Notes under the pieces: model-generated | The model's database searches: none | The model's input: the letters and a program-made list of their open reading frames with translations, nothing else | What the model was told of the DNA's origin: nothing | Origin: Sandarakinorhabdus limnophila DSM 17366 | Lineage (GTDB): Bacteria; Pseudomonadota; Alphaproteobacteria; Sphingomonadales; Sphingomonadaceae | Direction: 5' to 3' | Length of the DNA stretch: 64,000 nt | NCBI RefSeq assembly: GCF_000420765.1 | Contig: NZ_ATVO01000005.1 | Coordinates: forward strand, 358,409-422,408 | Program-made: the position numbers and the translations under genes | Part shown: positions 10,071 to 24,666 of the stretch, piece after piece | How the letters are laid out: each line of letters starts with the position of its first letter | Position numbering within the stretch: the first letter of the stretch is position 1

Positions 10071-10820
10071 TCAGGCCTCCGTGGTTTCGTCAGCAACGGC
10101 CGGTGCGGGATCAACCACATCCGCAGTCACGACGTTGGTGTTGGCAGCCACCTTGAGAGCGGCCGGGTACGGGGCGTCAGCGTTACGGGCAACCTTGACG
10201 GCGTCCTTGATGAGCAGCCAGCCGCCCTTCGAGCCGGGCACTGAGCCCATCACGAAGATCAGACCGCGCTCGACATCGGTCGACACGATTTCCAGGTTCT
10301 GCTGGGTGCGCTGCTTGGCGCCCATATGCCCGGCCATCTTCTTGCCCTTGAACACCTTGCCCGGATCCTGGCGCTGGCCAGTCGAACCGTGCGAACGGTG
10401 CGAGACCGAGACGCCGTGGGTGGCGCGCAGACCGCCGAAGTTCCAGCGCTTCATGACGCCGGCAAAGCCCTTGCCCTGGGTGATGCCGGTGACATCAACC
10501 ATCTGGCCCGGGATGAAATGATCTGCAGAAATGGTGGCGCCGGGTTCCAGCACGGCATCTGCTGCCACGCGGAATTCCGCCACCTTGGCCTTGGGCTCCA
10601 CTTCGGCCTTGCCGAAATGGCCGCGCTCCGGCTTCGTGGTGTTCTTGGCTTTCTTCGCGCCAGCGCCAAGCTGGACAGCGGTGTAGCCATCGGTCTCGTC
10701 GGTCTTCACCGCGATAACCTGGTTGTTCTCGAGGGCAAGAACGGTGACCGGAACATGCCGGCCGTCGTCGCGGAAAATCCGCGTCATCCCCATTTTCTTC
10801 GCGATCACGCCTGTGCGCAT
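10071..10820 (-). CDS. rplC: 50S ribosomal protein L3
   Basis: L3, 249 residues against about 210 in E. coli. The extra length is mostly an acidic Ala/Val/Thr C-terminal tail ([15 protein letters not shown]). The core includes [20 protein letters not shown] and [20 protein letters not shown], the region methylated by PrmB in other bacteria. It lies 91 bp after rpsJ. Confidence 0.97.
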   Translation of the reverse strand: MRTGVIAKKMGMTRIFRDDGRHVPVTVLALENNQVIAVKTDETDGYTAVQLGAGAKKAKNTTKPERGHFGKAEVEPKAKVAEFRVAADAVLEPGATISADHFIPGQMVDVTGITQGKGFAGVMKRWNFGGLRATHGVSVSHRSHGSTGQRQDPGKVFKGKKMAGHMGAKQRTQQNLEIVSTDVERGLIFVMGSVPGSKGGWLLIKDAVKVARNADAPYPAALKVAANTNVVTADVVDPAPAVADETTEA

Positions 10821-10911
10821 GATCTGCTCCTTTCATCAGAGGCCCCATCCGGTGTTCCCGGGGGAGGGGCGTGACCCTTCCAAATTCGCTCCGCGTATTT
10901 GGTCGAGACGG

Positions 10912-11226
10912 TTACTTGCCGAGCTTGATTTCCACGTCCACGCCGGCGGCCAGATCGAGCTTCATCAGCGCGTCCACCGTCTGCGGGGTCGGGTCAACAA
11001 TGTCGAGGAGGCGCTTGTAGGTGCGCACCTCGAACTGTTCACGGCTCTTCTTGTCGACGTGCGGGGAGCGGTTCACGGTGAACTTCTCGAAGCGCGTCGG
11101 CAGCGGAATCGGACCACGGATGGCCGCACCAGTCCGCTTGGCGGTGTCGGCGATCTCACCGGTGGCCAGATCGAGCACACGATGGTCAAAAGCCTTCAGG
11201 CGAATGCGGATGTTCTGAGCGTCCAT
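10912..11226 (-). CDS. rpsJ: 30S ribosomal protein S10 (NusE)
   Basis: S10, 104 residues, first gene of the S10 group and also the antitermination factor NusE. The signature [20 protein letters not shown] is at about residues 34-53. Its start is only 31 bp from the U-run of the hairpin at 11257-11324, so expression may be governed by attenuation or by restart at a promoter within or after that element. Confidence 0.97.
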   Translation of the reverse strand: MDAQNIRIRLKAFDHRVLDLATGEIADTAKRTGAAIRGPIPLPTRFEKFTVNRSPHVDKKSREQFEVRTYKRLLDIVDPTPQTVDALMKLDLAAGVDVEIKLGK

Positions 11227-11256
11227 GGCACCAATCTTGTCAAACAGCGTTCATTC

Positions 11257-11324
11257 AAAAAAAGCGGACCGACACATCCCCGCCAGCTCATCACTGGATG
11301 TGAGGTCGGGGTTGCACCGGCCGC
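11257..11324 (-). terminator. Structured tuf-rpsJ leader with terminator-like U7 run
   Basis: On the minus strand the transcript can pair 11321-11324 with 11264-11267 (outer stem), 11306-11309 with 11069-type CCGA at 11269-11272 (middle stem), and 11296-11302 with 11273-11279 (perfect 7-bp inner stem). A run of seven U residues follows at 11263-11257. This is the form of an intrinsic terminator or attenuator. It lies between tuf and rpsJ, just before the S10 operon, so it may end str transcription or act as an S10 leader. Confidence 0.6.
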
Positions 11325-11439
11325 TTCAGAATAACTGCCCCTGGGTTTCAAGCCGCGGGGCCCGGCTTTTTTCATCCGCGCTGTGTTTCCACGCGCTGAC
11401 GAATCAGGGCCGCTTCCCTAGGGAAAAGGCCCTTTACAC

Positions 11440-12630
11440 TCACTTGATGACGGTTGCAACCACGCCGGCGCCAACGGTACGGCCGCCTTCGCGAATGGCG
11501 AAGCGCAGACCCGGATCCATGGCGATCGGAGCGATCAGCTTGACGGTCAGCTGCACGTTGTCGCCCGGCATCACCATTTCGGTGCCAGCCGGCAGTTCAA
11601 CGGTGCCGGTGACGTCGGTGGTGCGGAAGTAGAACTGCGGGCGGTAGTTGGCAAAGAACGGCGTGTGACGGCCGCCTTCGTCCTTCGACAGCACGTAGAC
11701 TTCGGCGGTGAACTCGGTGTGCGGCTTGATCGAGCCGGGCTTGCAGAGCACTTGGCCACGTTCCACGTCTTCACGGCCAACGCCGCGCAGCAGGGCGCCG
11801 ATGTTGTCGCCAGCCTGGCCCTGATCGAGCAGCTTGCGGAACATTTCGACGCCTGTGCACACAGACTTGCGGGTGTCGTGGATGCCGACGATTTCGATTT
11901 CTTCGCCAACCTTGACGATGCCGGTTTCAACGCGGCCGGTCACCACGGTGCCGCGACCCGAAATCGAGAACACGTCTTCGATCGGCATCAGGAACGGCTT
12001 GTCCAGCGGACGCTCCGGCTGCGGGATGTAGCTGTCGACAGCGGCCATCAGCGCCAGGATGGCTTCACGGCCCAGCTTGTCGTTGGTGCCGTTCAGCGCG
12101 CAGACGGCCGAACCACGGACGATCGGAATGTTGTCGCCATCGAAATCGCGCTTGGACAGTTCTTCGCGGATTTCCATTTCGACCAGCTCGAGGATTTCCT
12201 CGTCGTCGACCAGATCGCACTTGTTCATGAACACGACCATCGACGGCACGCCGACCTGCTTGGCGAGCAGGATGTGCTCCTTGGTCTGCGGCATCGGGCC
12301 ATCGGTGGCGGACACGACCAGGATCGCGCCGTCCATCTGCGCGGCACCGGTGATCATGTTCTTCACATAATCGGCGTGGCCGGGGCAATCGACGTGGGCA
12401 TAGTGACGGTTGGCGGTTTCATACTCGACGTGGGCGGTCGAGATGGTGATGCCGCGCTCACGCTCTTCCGGGGCCTTGTCGATGTTGTCGTACGACGTGA
12501 AGGTGGCGCCACCGGTTTCGGCCAGGATCTTGGTGATCGCGGCGGTCAGCGAGGTCTTGCCATGGTCGACGTGACCGATGGTCCCGATGTTGCAGTGCGG
12601 CTTGTTCCGCTCGAATTTTGCTTTGGCCAT
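11440..12630 (-). CDS. tuf: Elongation factor Tu
   Basis: EF-Tu delivers aminoacyl-tRNA to the ribosome as the GTP form. All G motifs are present: GHVDHGKTS (G1), the RGITI switch I threonine, DCPGHADY (G3) and NKCD (G4). From the ATG at 12630 ([14 protein letters not shown]) it has 396 residues, the standard size. An upstream in-frame start at 12672 would add an unlikely 14-residue leader. It follows fusA by 149 bp, as in the str operon. Confidence 0.98.
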   Translation of the reverse strand: MAKAKFERNKPHCNIGTIGHVDHGKTSLTAAITKILAETGGATFTSYDNIDKAPEERERGITISTAHVEYETANRHYAHVDCPGHADYVKNMITGAAQMDGAILVVSATDGPMPQTKEHILLAKQVGVPSMVVFMNKCDLVDDEEILELVEMEIREELSKRDFDGDNIPIVRGSAVCALNGTNDKLGREAILALMAAVDSYIPQPERPLDKPFLMPIEDVFSISGRGTVVTGRVETGIVKVGEEIEIVGIHDTRKSVCTGVEMFRKLLDQGQAGDNIGALLRGVGREDVERGQVLCKPGSIKPHTEFTAEVYVLSKDEGGRHTPFFANYRPQFYFRTTDVTGTVELPAGTEMVMPGDNVQLTVKLIAPIAMDPGLRFAIREGGRTVGAGVVATVIK

Positions 12631-12779
12631 GGCCTTGAACCTTCTTCCTTGCTCAACGTGTGAGGCGTTCAACGATTATGGCGGGTCCACAACGGAACCG
12701 CCCTGGCGGTGGTGTCAGCGGAGAACCGGCCGAATCATCGTGCCCAGAGGCGCGCTGACTAGCCGGCTTTCGCGAAAAA

Positions 12780-14873
<2,094 letters not shown>

Positions 14874-14944
14874 GGGAAAAGGGCCTCGGGCTTAGAAGAA
14901 TAGGATTAGTGGCCGGCACTGCACGCAGCGCCGGCCAAAACGAT

Positions 14945-15415
14945 TTACCAGCGATAGTGCGAGAAGGCGCGGTTGGCTTCCGCCATCCGGTGCGTGTCTT
15001 CACGCTTCTTCACGGCCGAACCACGGTTGGCAGCGGCGTCCATCAGCTCAGCTGACAGGCGGGCCGCCATGGTGTGCTCAGCGCGCTTGCGGGCGGCCGA
15101 GATGATCCAGCGGATGGCCAGGGCCTGGCCACGTTCTGGACGCACTTCAACGGGCACCTGGTAGGTGGCACCACCGACGCGGCGGCTGCGCACTTCGATA
15201 CCTGGGCGCACGTTGGCGAGCGCATCGTGGAACACGCCCAGCGGTTCGCGGCGGCTCTTGGTCTCGATCACTTCCAGGGCGGAATAGACGATTGATTCGG
15301 CGACCGACTTCTTGCCCTGCAGCATGACGAGGTTCATGAATTTGGAAAGCACCTGATCGCCGAATTTGGGATCCGGCAGGATGACGCGCTTTTCGGGGCG
15401 ACGACGACGTGACAC
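14945..15415 (-). CDS. rpsG: 30S ribosomal protein S7
   Basis: S7, 156 residues, a primary 16S rRNA binder on the 30S head. The signature [20 protein letters not shown] begins the protein, with [20 protein letters not shown] in the middle. Fourteen bp after rpsL. The C-terminus ([19 protein letters not shown]) is typical. Confidence 0.97.
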   Translation of the reverse strand: MSRRRRPEKRVILPDPKFGDQVLSKFMNLVMLQGKKSVAESIVYSALEVIETKSRREPLGVFHDALANVRPGIEVRSRRVGGATYQVPVEVRPERGQALAIRWIISAARKRAEHTMAARLSAELMDAAANRGSAVKKREDTHRMAEANRAFSHYRW

Positions 15416-15429
15416 GATCTATATCCCCC

Positions 15430-15801
15430 TTACTTCGGACGCTTCGCGCCGTACTTCGAACGGCTCTGCTTCCGGTTCTTCACACCCTGCGTGTCGAGCA
15501 CACCGCGAACGATGTGATAGCGCACGCCGGGAAGATCCTTCACGCGGCCGCCGCGAATCAGCACGACCGAGTGTTCCTGCAGGTTGTGGCCTTCACCCGG
15601 GATATAACCGATGACTTCAAAGCCATTGGTCAGACGGATCTTGGCCACCTTGCGGAGCGCCGAGTTCGGCTTCTTGGGGGTGGTGGTATAAACGCGGGTG
15701 CAAACACCACGCTTCTGCGGGTTGGCCTCCATGGCCGGCACCTTGTTGCGCGCCTTCTGGGGCGTGCGACCCTTGCGGATCAACTGGTTGATCGTTGGCA
15801 T
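15430..15801 (-). CDS. rpsL: 30S ribosomal protein S12
   Basis: S12, 123 residues, at the decoding centre. [20 protein letters not shown] carries the lysine changed in streptomycin resistance elsewhere, and [17 protein letters not shown] carries the aspartate that is methylthiolated in other bacteria. The wild-type residues are present. It is the first gene of the whole supercluster, so its main promoter should lie in 15802-16030, where no clear -35/-10 pair stands out. Confidence 0.97.
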   Translation of the reverse strand: MPTINQLIRKGRTPQKARNKVPAMEANPQKRGVCTRVYTTTPKKPNSALRKVAKIRLTNGFEVIGYIPGEGHNLQEHSVVLIRGGRVKDLPGVRYHIVRGVLDTQGVKNRKQSRSKYGAKRPK

Positions 15802-16036
15802 CGTCTCTCTTCTCGCTTCGGCAAATGGCCACCATGGCCAAACGCCTACTCCAGACCTGCCCCGTTGATGACGCCCGTGAAGGCGGTCATCACATAAGCG
15901 CGAAAGGCCCCCCGGTTCCTGGAAGGCCGCCCACGCACGGTGCCGTCTGTCGTATCCCCCGCCAGCGTTGCCACCGATCAGGGATGCGCGCCCTTACCCG
16001 CAATGGGCCCCCGGGTCAACGGGTGGGGGTGTGGCC

Positions 16037-17320
16037 TCAACCTGCTCCCTGCCCGGCGCTGGGCTTGAGAACACGCGGCAGGCCGGCACCCAGCACGCCC
16101 AACAATTCGGGGCCATAGGCCTGGGAATTGGCTTCCAGTTCGGCCTGGGTAATGCGCTCACCGCCCTGCGCACCGAACAGCACCACCTCGTCGCCCAGCC
16201 GCACCGTGTCGCGGGCGTCGGTCACATCAACCATCAGCGTGTTCATCGTCACCCGGCCAACCACCGGGAACCTTCGGCCGCCGATCAGCACCTCGGTGCG
16301 GTTGCGGGTTTCGGCGGGGAATTCCGGTCGGTTGCTGCGGCTGAGGCTGCGCCGCACGCCATCGGAATAGCCGAGCGGGATATTGGCCAGCCAGGATTCG
16401 CGCTCCAGCCGCCAGGTGCGGTCGTAATTCACCGTCTGCCCGGCCGGATAGTGATTGACCGCCGCCACCCGCGACTTGATCGCCATGGTCGGCACGAACC
16501 GATCAGTCTTCACCGAACCGGGATCGCCATAGAGCAGCCCGCCAACCCGCACCATGTCGAGCCGGGTTTCGGGATGCTGCAGCGTGGTGAAGCTGTTGGC
16601 GCTGTGGCGAACCAGACCTGGCGTTGCCAGCCCGGCGGCAGCGAGCCAGCCCATGTCTGACTCGAAGCGGGCGAGCTGGCCCAGAATGTCACCCGCCTCC
16701 TCGCTGGGATAATGGGTCATGACGCCCCGGATCTTCAGCGCGTCCAGCGCCAGCAGCGCGCGCGCGTCGGCCTTGCCATAGTCGGTCGAAAGCTCGACGC
16801 CATTGCGCGACATGCCACCGGCATTGAGCGCGAGGTGGACGGGCAGCCGCTGGCGGCGATGGCTCTTGCGCCACAGCATCTGCAAACGGTTGGCGGCTTC
16901 CGGATTGCCGATCAGTTCCTCGACGCCAAGCGGGAACGCGTCCTCCATCTCTTCTGGTGTGGCCGCCCGGATGCGGATCAGGCGGCCGCGATAGCCCAGT
17001 TTGCGGGCCACCCTCGCCTCGTCATTGGCGGTGAAGGCGACATCGGTGATCCGCTTGGCAATGATCGACGGGATCAAGAGGGCGATGCCATTTCCGTAAG
17101 CATCCGCCTTCATCACCGCGCACAGGCTGGCGCTGCCGATGAGGCTGCGCACCGTATCGATATTGGTTTCAAAGGCGACGGCATCCACCTCGATCCAGCC
17201 GTTGCGCCGCGCCGCCCTGGCCGGCGTCAGGCCGTAATTGTCGGCCACCAGCACCGGCGCGGCGGCCGCACGCGTGGCGGCCAGCGCGGCAAAGCCGGCA
17301 AGGAACGCCCGGCGCTGCAT
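16037..17320 (-). CDS. Periplasmic broad-spectrum (Bsr-type) amino acid racemase
   Basis: A fold-III PLP racemase of 427 residues. The PLP lysine is in VMKADAYGNGI and the catalytic tyrosine in NIPLGYSDGVRRSL. The segments EELIGNPEAANRL, LALNAGGMSRNGVEL, RHSANSFTTLQHPETRLDMV and TMNTLMVDVTDA resemble the broad-spectrum racemases (BsrV/Alr of Vibrio and Pseudomonas) more than housekeeping Alr. The N-terminus MQRRAFLAGFAALAATRAAAA looks like a Tat signal (QRRAFL), implying export as a folded PLP enzyme. The ATG at 17320 shares one base with the TGA of the upstream hydrolase, so the two are coupled. Plain alanine racemase activity is the alternative. Confidence 0.85.
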   Translation of the reverse strand: MQRRAFLAGFAALAATRAAAAPVLVADNYGLTPARAARRNGWIEVDAVAFETNIDTVRSLIGSASLCAVMKADAYGNGIALLIPSIIAKRITDVAFTANDEARVARKLGYRGRLIRIRAATPEEMEDAFPLGVEELIGNPEAANRLQMLWRKSHRRQRLPVHLALNAGGMSRNGVELSTDYGKADARALLALDALKIRGVMTHYPSEEAGDILGQLARFESDMGWLAAAGLATPGLVRHSANSFTTLQHPETRLDMVRVGGLLYGDPGSVKTDRFVPTMAIKSRVAAVNHYPAGQTVNYDRTWRLERESWLANIPLGYSDGVRRSLSRSNRPEFPAETRNRTEVLIGGRRFPVVGRVTMNTLMVDVTDARDTVRLGDEVVLFGAQGGERITQAELEANSQAYGPELLGVLGAGLPRVLKPSAGQGAG

Positions 17321-18846
17321 CAATCCTGCCCGCGCTTCAGGAACTGACCCGGATAGGCGCCGGTGGGCTTGCCATCGCGATAGACGACTGCGCCGCCGAC
17401 GATTACGCTGTTCATGCCGACCGCCAGTGCGTTGGGCGACTGCACCGTGGCCTTGTCGGCAAAGCGATCCGGATCGAACAGCACCAAATCGGCTTTCATG
17501 CCGGGGCGAATAAGCCCACGGGTTTTCAGGCCGAGATGCTCGGCGGAAAGCCCGGTCATCTTGTGGATGGCTTCGGCCAGGCTGAGCCGACCGGTCTCAC
17601 GCACATAGACACGCACCATGCGGCCAAAGGCACCATAACCGCGCGGATGCAGCCCGCCGATGCCGCCATCGGAACAGAGGTTGCTGTGCTTCCAGGCCAG
17701 AAAATCGGCGATATCGGCTGGCGCCATCGCGGTGCCGATTACCGATTCGACCCGCGTCGCTTCCGGATGGGCGGCCTTCCAGGCCTGGGCATTGTTGATC
17801 AGCCAGAGATAGGTGACTGCCGGTTCCTCCCCGCGCAGCGCGGCAATATCGGCGATCGTCTTGCCCACATACGATGGTTCGGGCGCATAATAGCCGATCA
17901 GCATGCCGGCCGGCGTGGTGAGGTGGGTGAGCGCAAAGCGGCTGGCAGCAAGATCGGTGAAATCGCGCTTGGGAAACAGCACGCTCAGCGTCGATTGCCA
18001 ATATTCATATGGGTACACGTCGGCCGTCACCTTGATGCCGCGGGCGCGGGCGGCGTCAAGCTTGGCCAGCACCTGCTTGGACTGGCCCCAGCGATCGACA
18101 ATGCCAAGCTTGAGGTGGGAGATCTGCACCGGGATGCCGGTTTTGGCGCCGATCTCGAGGATCTCGTCGATCGCGTCGTCGAAGGCGACATCTTCGGAGC
18201 GGATATGGCTCATGTAGGTGCCGCCGCCGGCCTTTGCGGTGCCGGCCAACGCCAGCACTTCATCACGGGCAGAATAGATGCCGGGATCGTATTCAAGCCC
18301 GGTCGAGAACCCCAGCGAGCCGGCCTTCAGGTCAGCCGTAAGCAACGCCTGCATGGCCTGCACTTCGGCCGGAGTGGCAACGCGCTTGTAGTTTGCGCCC
18401 ATCACCCGATCGCGCAGGAAACCGTGGCCGGTGTAAGACGCGATATTGATGGCGGCGGGCCGTGCGGCGAATTTGGCGGCGACTTCGGCCAGCGGCGCAT
18501 CGCCATCGCCATCCTGGCCCACCACGATGGTGGTGACACCCTGGGCCAGCAGCGGCTCCATTGCACGTTCTGCATAATCGGTGCGATCATGGTGGCTGTG
18601 ACTGTCGATGAAGCCGGGGGCCAGCACCAGCCCCTTGGCGTCGATCACCTGCTCGCCGGCCAGCGGCTGCAAGGCGCCGACCGCGACAATGCGATCCTTG
18701 TCGATGCGCACGGCGACCTGCTGGGCCGGCGCGCCCGTCCCGTCATGGACGCTGGCCCCGGTGATCAAGGTGGAAGCCGCAGCAAGACTGTGCAGGCAGA
18801 CCCCCAGCAACAGCATCATTGTTTGCGCCAAACGCCTGTTGCCCAT
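17320..18846 (-). CDS. Exported D-aminoacylase-like amidohydrolase
   Basis: An amidohydrolase-superfamily N-acyl-D-amino acid deacylase homologue, about 508 residues from the ATG at 18846. It has a signal peptide (RRLAQTMMLLLGVCLHSLAAA). Metal-site motifs are DSHSHHD, SHIRSEDVAFDD, QISHLKLG and CSDGGIGGLHPRGYG. The position that in classical D-aminoacylases is the zinc-bridging Cys (GNCG) reads VVGQDGDG, so the metal site may differ. It may be a peptidase- or acylase-like variant. It is co-translated with the racemase, which suggests a joint role in D-amino acid or peptide turnover in the periplasm. Confidence 0.8.
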   Translation of the reverse strand: MGNRRLAQTMMLLLGVCLHSLAAASTLITGASVHDGTGAPAQQVAVRIDKDRIVAVGALQPLAGEQVIDAKGLVLAPGFIDSHSHHDRTDYAERAMEPLLAQGVTTIVVGQDGDGDAPLAEVAAKFAARPAAINIASYTGHGFLRDRVMGANYKRVATPAEVQAMQALLTADLKAGSLGFSTGLEYDPGIYSARDEVLALAGTAKAGGGTYMSHIRSEDVAFDDAIDEILEIGAKTGIPVQISHLKLGIVDRWGQSKQVLAKLDAARARGIKVTADVYPYEYWQSTLSVLFPKRDFTDLAASRFALTHLTTPAGMLIGYYAPEPSYVGKTIADIAALRGEEPAVTYLWLINNAQAWKAAHPEATRVESVIGTAMAPADIADFLAWKHSNLCSDGGIGGLHPRGYGAFGRMVRVYVRETGRLSLAEAIHKMTGLSAEHLGLKTRGLIRPGMKADLVLFDPDRFADKATVQSPNALAVGMNSVIVGGAVVYRDGKPTGAYPGQFLKRGQD

Positions 18847-19014
18847 GCTGCACCTGTTCAGCGCCAAGATGGCCGCTCTCTCCCAAGTGCTACAAAGCCC
18901 ACACCGGCCTCGCAAGCGGTTTCGGGACCGGCTCGCGCCCTATCAGAGCCGGGCATATCGCGGCGCGTGCGAACGGATTAGCATCCCGGTCACCGGCACT
19001 TCGGGAGACAGATC

Positions 19015-19848
19015 ATGGCGTACGACGGCTACACCCTCATCGATGTGCAGCGCGATGGCCCGCTGGTCACGGCGACAGTCAACAATCCGCCGATCAACCT
19101 GATCACCATGGCGCTGTTCGGGGAACTGGCGCGGCTGGCGGAAGAACTGGAAGCCGATCCGGCGGCACTGGTGTTCGTGCTGAAAAGCGCAGACCCGGAT
19201 TTCTTCCTGGCCCATTTCGATGTCGCCGCGCTGATCGCCATGGCTGATGCACCGGCGCCGCCAACAGACGATGCCAACGCTTATCACGCCATGTGCCACC
19301 GGTTCCGCACTATGAACAAGGTGACGATAGCGCAGATCGAAGGCCGCGTCGGCGGCGGCGGCGCCGAACTGTCGATGAATTTCGACATGCGCTTCGGCGT
19401 CATTGGCAAGACCGTCATCAACCAGATGGAGGTGCCCATCGGCATCTTGCCCGGCGGCACCGGCACTCAGAATCTGCCGCGTCTCGTGGGCCGCGCACGC
19501 GCCATGGAGATCATCCTGGGCGGGATCGACGTGGATGCCGAAACCGCCGAACGCTGGGGCTGGCTGAACCGCGCCCTGCCCGCCAACGCGATCGACGCGC
19601 ATGTGGACGCACTGGCCCGCCGCATCGCCAGCTTCCCGGCGGACGCGGTGCGCCTGGCCAAGCAGTCGGTGGACAGCGCGACGCTGCCGATGGCGGAGGG
19701 GTGCCAGCAGGAAGCCGACTTGTTCCAGACGCTGCTGTTCAGCAATCCGGCCCGGCACGCCATGCGCCGCTTCCTGGAACTGGGCGGCCAGACGCGGGAC
19801 GGCGAACTGCGGGTGGCCGAGATCAGTGGAGCGGTCGCCGGGCCCTAA
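19015..19848 (+). CDS. Enoyl-CoA hydratase/isomerase family protein
   Basis: A 277-residue crotonase-fold protein. The oxyanion-hole segment is GRVGGGGAELSMNFD and the second motif is NQMEVPIGILPGGTGTQNLP. Two glutamates in the catalytic spacing of true hydratases (AEL and MEV, about 21 residues apart) are kept, so hydration of an enoyl-CoA is plausible, but the substrate is unknown. The start ATG follows a good GGGAG site. It is divergent from the D-aminoacylase gene and convergent with secA. Confidence 0.85.
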   Translation: MAYDGYTLIDVQRDGPLVTATVNNPPINLITMALFGELARLAEELEADPAALVFVLKSADPDFFLAHFDVAALIAMADAPAPPTDDANAYHAMCHRFRTMNKVTIAQIEGRVGGGGAELSMNFDMRFGVIGKTVINQMEVPIGILPGGTGTQNLPRLVGRARAMEIILGGIDVDAETAERWGWLNRALPANAIDAHVDALARRIASFPADAVRLAKQSVDSATLPMAEGCQQEADLFQTLLFSNPARHAMRRFLELGGQTRDGELRVAEISGAVAGP

Positions 19849-19879
19849 CGGCAGCAGCAACCGACGCCGCTGCGCTGCC

Positions 19880-22630
<2,751 letters not shown>

Positions 22631-22683
22631 GAAAATCCTGACTTGGCGAAACCTTGGCGTGCCGCGCGCAACAGGGTGGCCCG

Positions 22684-23031
22684 TTACACCGGCGGCATGG
22701 TGGGCGATGTAGGGTCAGTCACCCTTTTCGTCAATGAAGCCGCAGCCTCCTGCCCGCGCTTGGCGCGCCGCTTGTCGCGCCGCAAGCCGAAGTCCACGGC
22801 GCGGCGCACTCGCGGATATTGGCGGGTGTAGAACAGATAATGCCGGCGCGCCCAGCGCGAGTTGCGGAACACCAGCGCCACCCCGGCCCCAAAGATGACG
22901 ATGCCGATCGGCGCCGGCGACAGCAGCCCGACGATTCCGGCAGCCGCCATCAGCAGGAGCCCCAGCAAGATCTGGAACACCCGGAACGGTTCGGACCGAA
23001 CCAGCAGGTCAAGAAAGTCGGGACGACTCAC
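22684..23031 (-). CDS. Small PGPGW-like membrane protein
   Basis: About 115 residues from a GTG at 23031 ([19 protein letters not shown]); an ATG-type start further upstream at 23094 is possible but adds a Cys/Arg-rich leader. Two adjacent hydrophobic segments ([17 protein letters not shown] and [14 protein letters not shown]) are followed by [20 protein letters not shown] and a basic tail. The hairpin followed by WARR resembles the PGPGW family of putative membrane proteins. No function is known. It lies directly upstream of secA on the same strand. Confidence 0.65.
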   Translation of the reverse strand: MSRPDFLDLLVRSEPFRVFQILLGLLLMAAAGIVGLLSPAPIGIVIFGAGVALVFRNSRWARRHYLFYTRQYPRVRRAVDFGLRRDKRRAKRGQEAAASLTKRVTDPTSPTMPPV

Positions 23032-23151
23032 GATTGGATCCCGATACGGCCCAGCTGTGGCAATCTTAAGGCGGCAATTGCACCGCAAGGCCAAAAACTC
23101 TACGAATTGTGATCAGGGTCAAATGCTTCCTTTCTTTTGGGGAAAAGGTTG

Positions 23152-24636
23152 ATGGTGGCCCATGTCGGCACGGTGGCGTTTCTGGGGCTGGAAGCCCGCA
23201 GTGTTGACGTGCAGGTGCAGATCTCGGCCGGGCCCGTAACCTTCGTTACCGTAGGCCTGCCCGACAAGGCGGTGAAGGAAAGCCGCGAGCGCGTCGCCGC
23301 CGCGCTGCACGCCATCGGACTTTCGCTGCCGCCGCGCCGGGTGGTGGTGAACCTGTCGCCAGCCGATCTGCCCAAGGAAGGATCGCATTATGATCTGCCG
23401 ATTGCGCTGGGGCTGCTCAGCGCGATGGGGGTGATCCCGCAGGATGCGCTCGATGAATTTGTCGCGGTCGGCGAACTCGGCCTTGATGGCGCCATCCAGA
23501 CGGTGCCGGGCGTGCTGCTCGCGGCCCTGCATGCCGCATCCTGCGAGCAGGGGCTGATCTGCCCGGCCGCCCAGGGCCCGGAAGCGGCTTGGGCTGGCGA
23601 GGTGAATGTGCTGGCCGCGCCCGATCTGCTGGCGCTGATCAACCATTTGAAAGGCCAGATCATCCTGGCCCCGCCGCAGCGCGCCGAAGCCGAACCAACC
23701 CGGCGCGGCCCGGATTTCGCCAGCATAAAGGGCCAGGAAACCCCCAAGCGCGTTGCCGAAATCGCAGCAGCTGGCGGCCATAATCTCCTGATGTCAGGCC
23801 CGCCCGGTTCAGGCAAATCGCTGATCGCCGCCGCGCTGGCCGGCATATTGCCCGATCTCACGCCGGCCGAAGCGCTGGAAGTCTCGATGGTGGCTTCCAT
23901 CGCCGGCGAGTTGGAGGGCGGCAAGCTGAAGCGCACCCGGCCGTTCCGATCGCCGCACCACAGCGCCTCGATGGCGGCGCTGGTCGGCGGCGGCGCCAAG
24001 GCACGGCCTGGCGAAGTGTCGCTGGCACATCTCGGCGTGCTGTTCCTCGACGAACTGCCGGAATTCCAGCGCAGCGTGCTCGATTCGCTGCGCCAGCCGC
24101 TGGAAACCGGCCAGGTGCAGGTGGCGCGCGCCGCCGCCCACGTCACCTATCCGGCGCGCGTGCAGTTGATCGCAGCCATGAACCCGTGCCGCTGCGGGCA
24201 TCTGGCCGATCCCGGCCTCGCCTGCGCCCGCGCCCCGCGCTGTGCGGCCGATTACCAGTCGAAACTGTCCGGGCCGCTGCTTGATCGCATCGATCTGCAT
24301 ATCGAGGTACCGGCTCTTTCGGCCGCCGATCTCACCTTGCCACCACCGGCCGAAAGCAGCGCGCAGGTGGCGGCGCGGGTGGCCGCGGCGCGGGCCCGGC
24401 AGACAGCCCGCTATGCCGGCACTGCCACTCGCATGAATGCCGAAGCTGACGGCGAAAATCTCACCGCCCATTCCACGCCGGATGCCGAAGGCCAGCGCCT
24501 GCTCACTCAGGCCGCCGACACGCTGCGGCTGTCGGCGCGCGGCTATGCCCGGGTGCTACGGGTATCGCGAACGATTGCGGATCTGGCCGGCAGCGACGGC
24601 GTGGCGCGTTTGCACGTTGCAGAAGCACTGTCTTAA
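23152..24636 (+). CDS. comM: YifB/ComM-family Mg-chelatase-like AAA ATPase
   Basis: About 494 residues from the ATG at 23152, which has a GGAAAAGG site just upstream. The N-terminal Lon-like domain (VGTVAFLGLEARSVDVQVQ) is followed by the AAA core with Walker A MSGPPGSGKSLIAAAL and Walker B LFLDELPEFQRSVLDSL. Next come a CxxGxxxxPxxxCxC-like zinc region (MNPCRCGHLADPGLACA) and a C-terminal Mg-chelatase domain (LRLSARGYARVLRVSRTIAD). ComM homologues are branch-migration helicases that extend heteroduplex during transformation. Confidence 0.92.
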   Translation: MVAHVGTVAFLGLEARSVDVQVQISAGPVTFVTVGLPDKAVKESRERVAAALHAIGLSLPPRRVVVNLSPADLPKEGSHYDLPIALGLLSAMGVIPQDALDEFVAVGELGLDGAIQTVPGVLLAALHAASCEQGLICPAAQGPEAAWAGEVNVLAAPDLLALINHLKGQIILAPPQRAEAEPTRRGPDFASIKGQETPKRVAEIAAAGGHNLLMSGPPGSGKSLIAAALAGILPDLTPAEALEVSMVASIAGELEGGKLKRTRPFRSPHHSASMAALVGGGAKARPGEVSLAHLGVLFLDELPEFQRSVLDSLRQPLETGQVQVARAAAHVTYPARVQLIAAMNPCRCGHLADPGLACARAPRCAADYQSKLSGPLLDRIDLHIEVPALSAADLTLPPPAESSAQVAARVAAARARQTARYAGTATRMNAEADGENLTAHSTPDAEGQRLLTQAADTLRLSARGYARVLRVSRTIADLAGSDGVARLHVAEALS

Positions 24637-24666
24637 CGGCGCCGCCCGCCAGTGAATTGAACGCGC

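Noticed and set aside
11353..11375. AAGCCG/CGGCTT hairpin followed by T6 on the plus strand
   Set aside because: It points against the only transcription in this region, so a terminator role has no gene to serve.
15867..15891. GATGACGCC/GGCGGTCATC inverted repeat upstream of rpsL as a terminator or riboregulator
   Set aside because: Short, with one bulge and no T-run; not enough to call.
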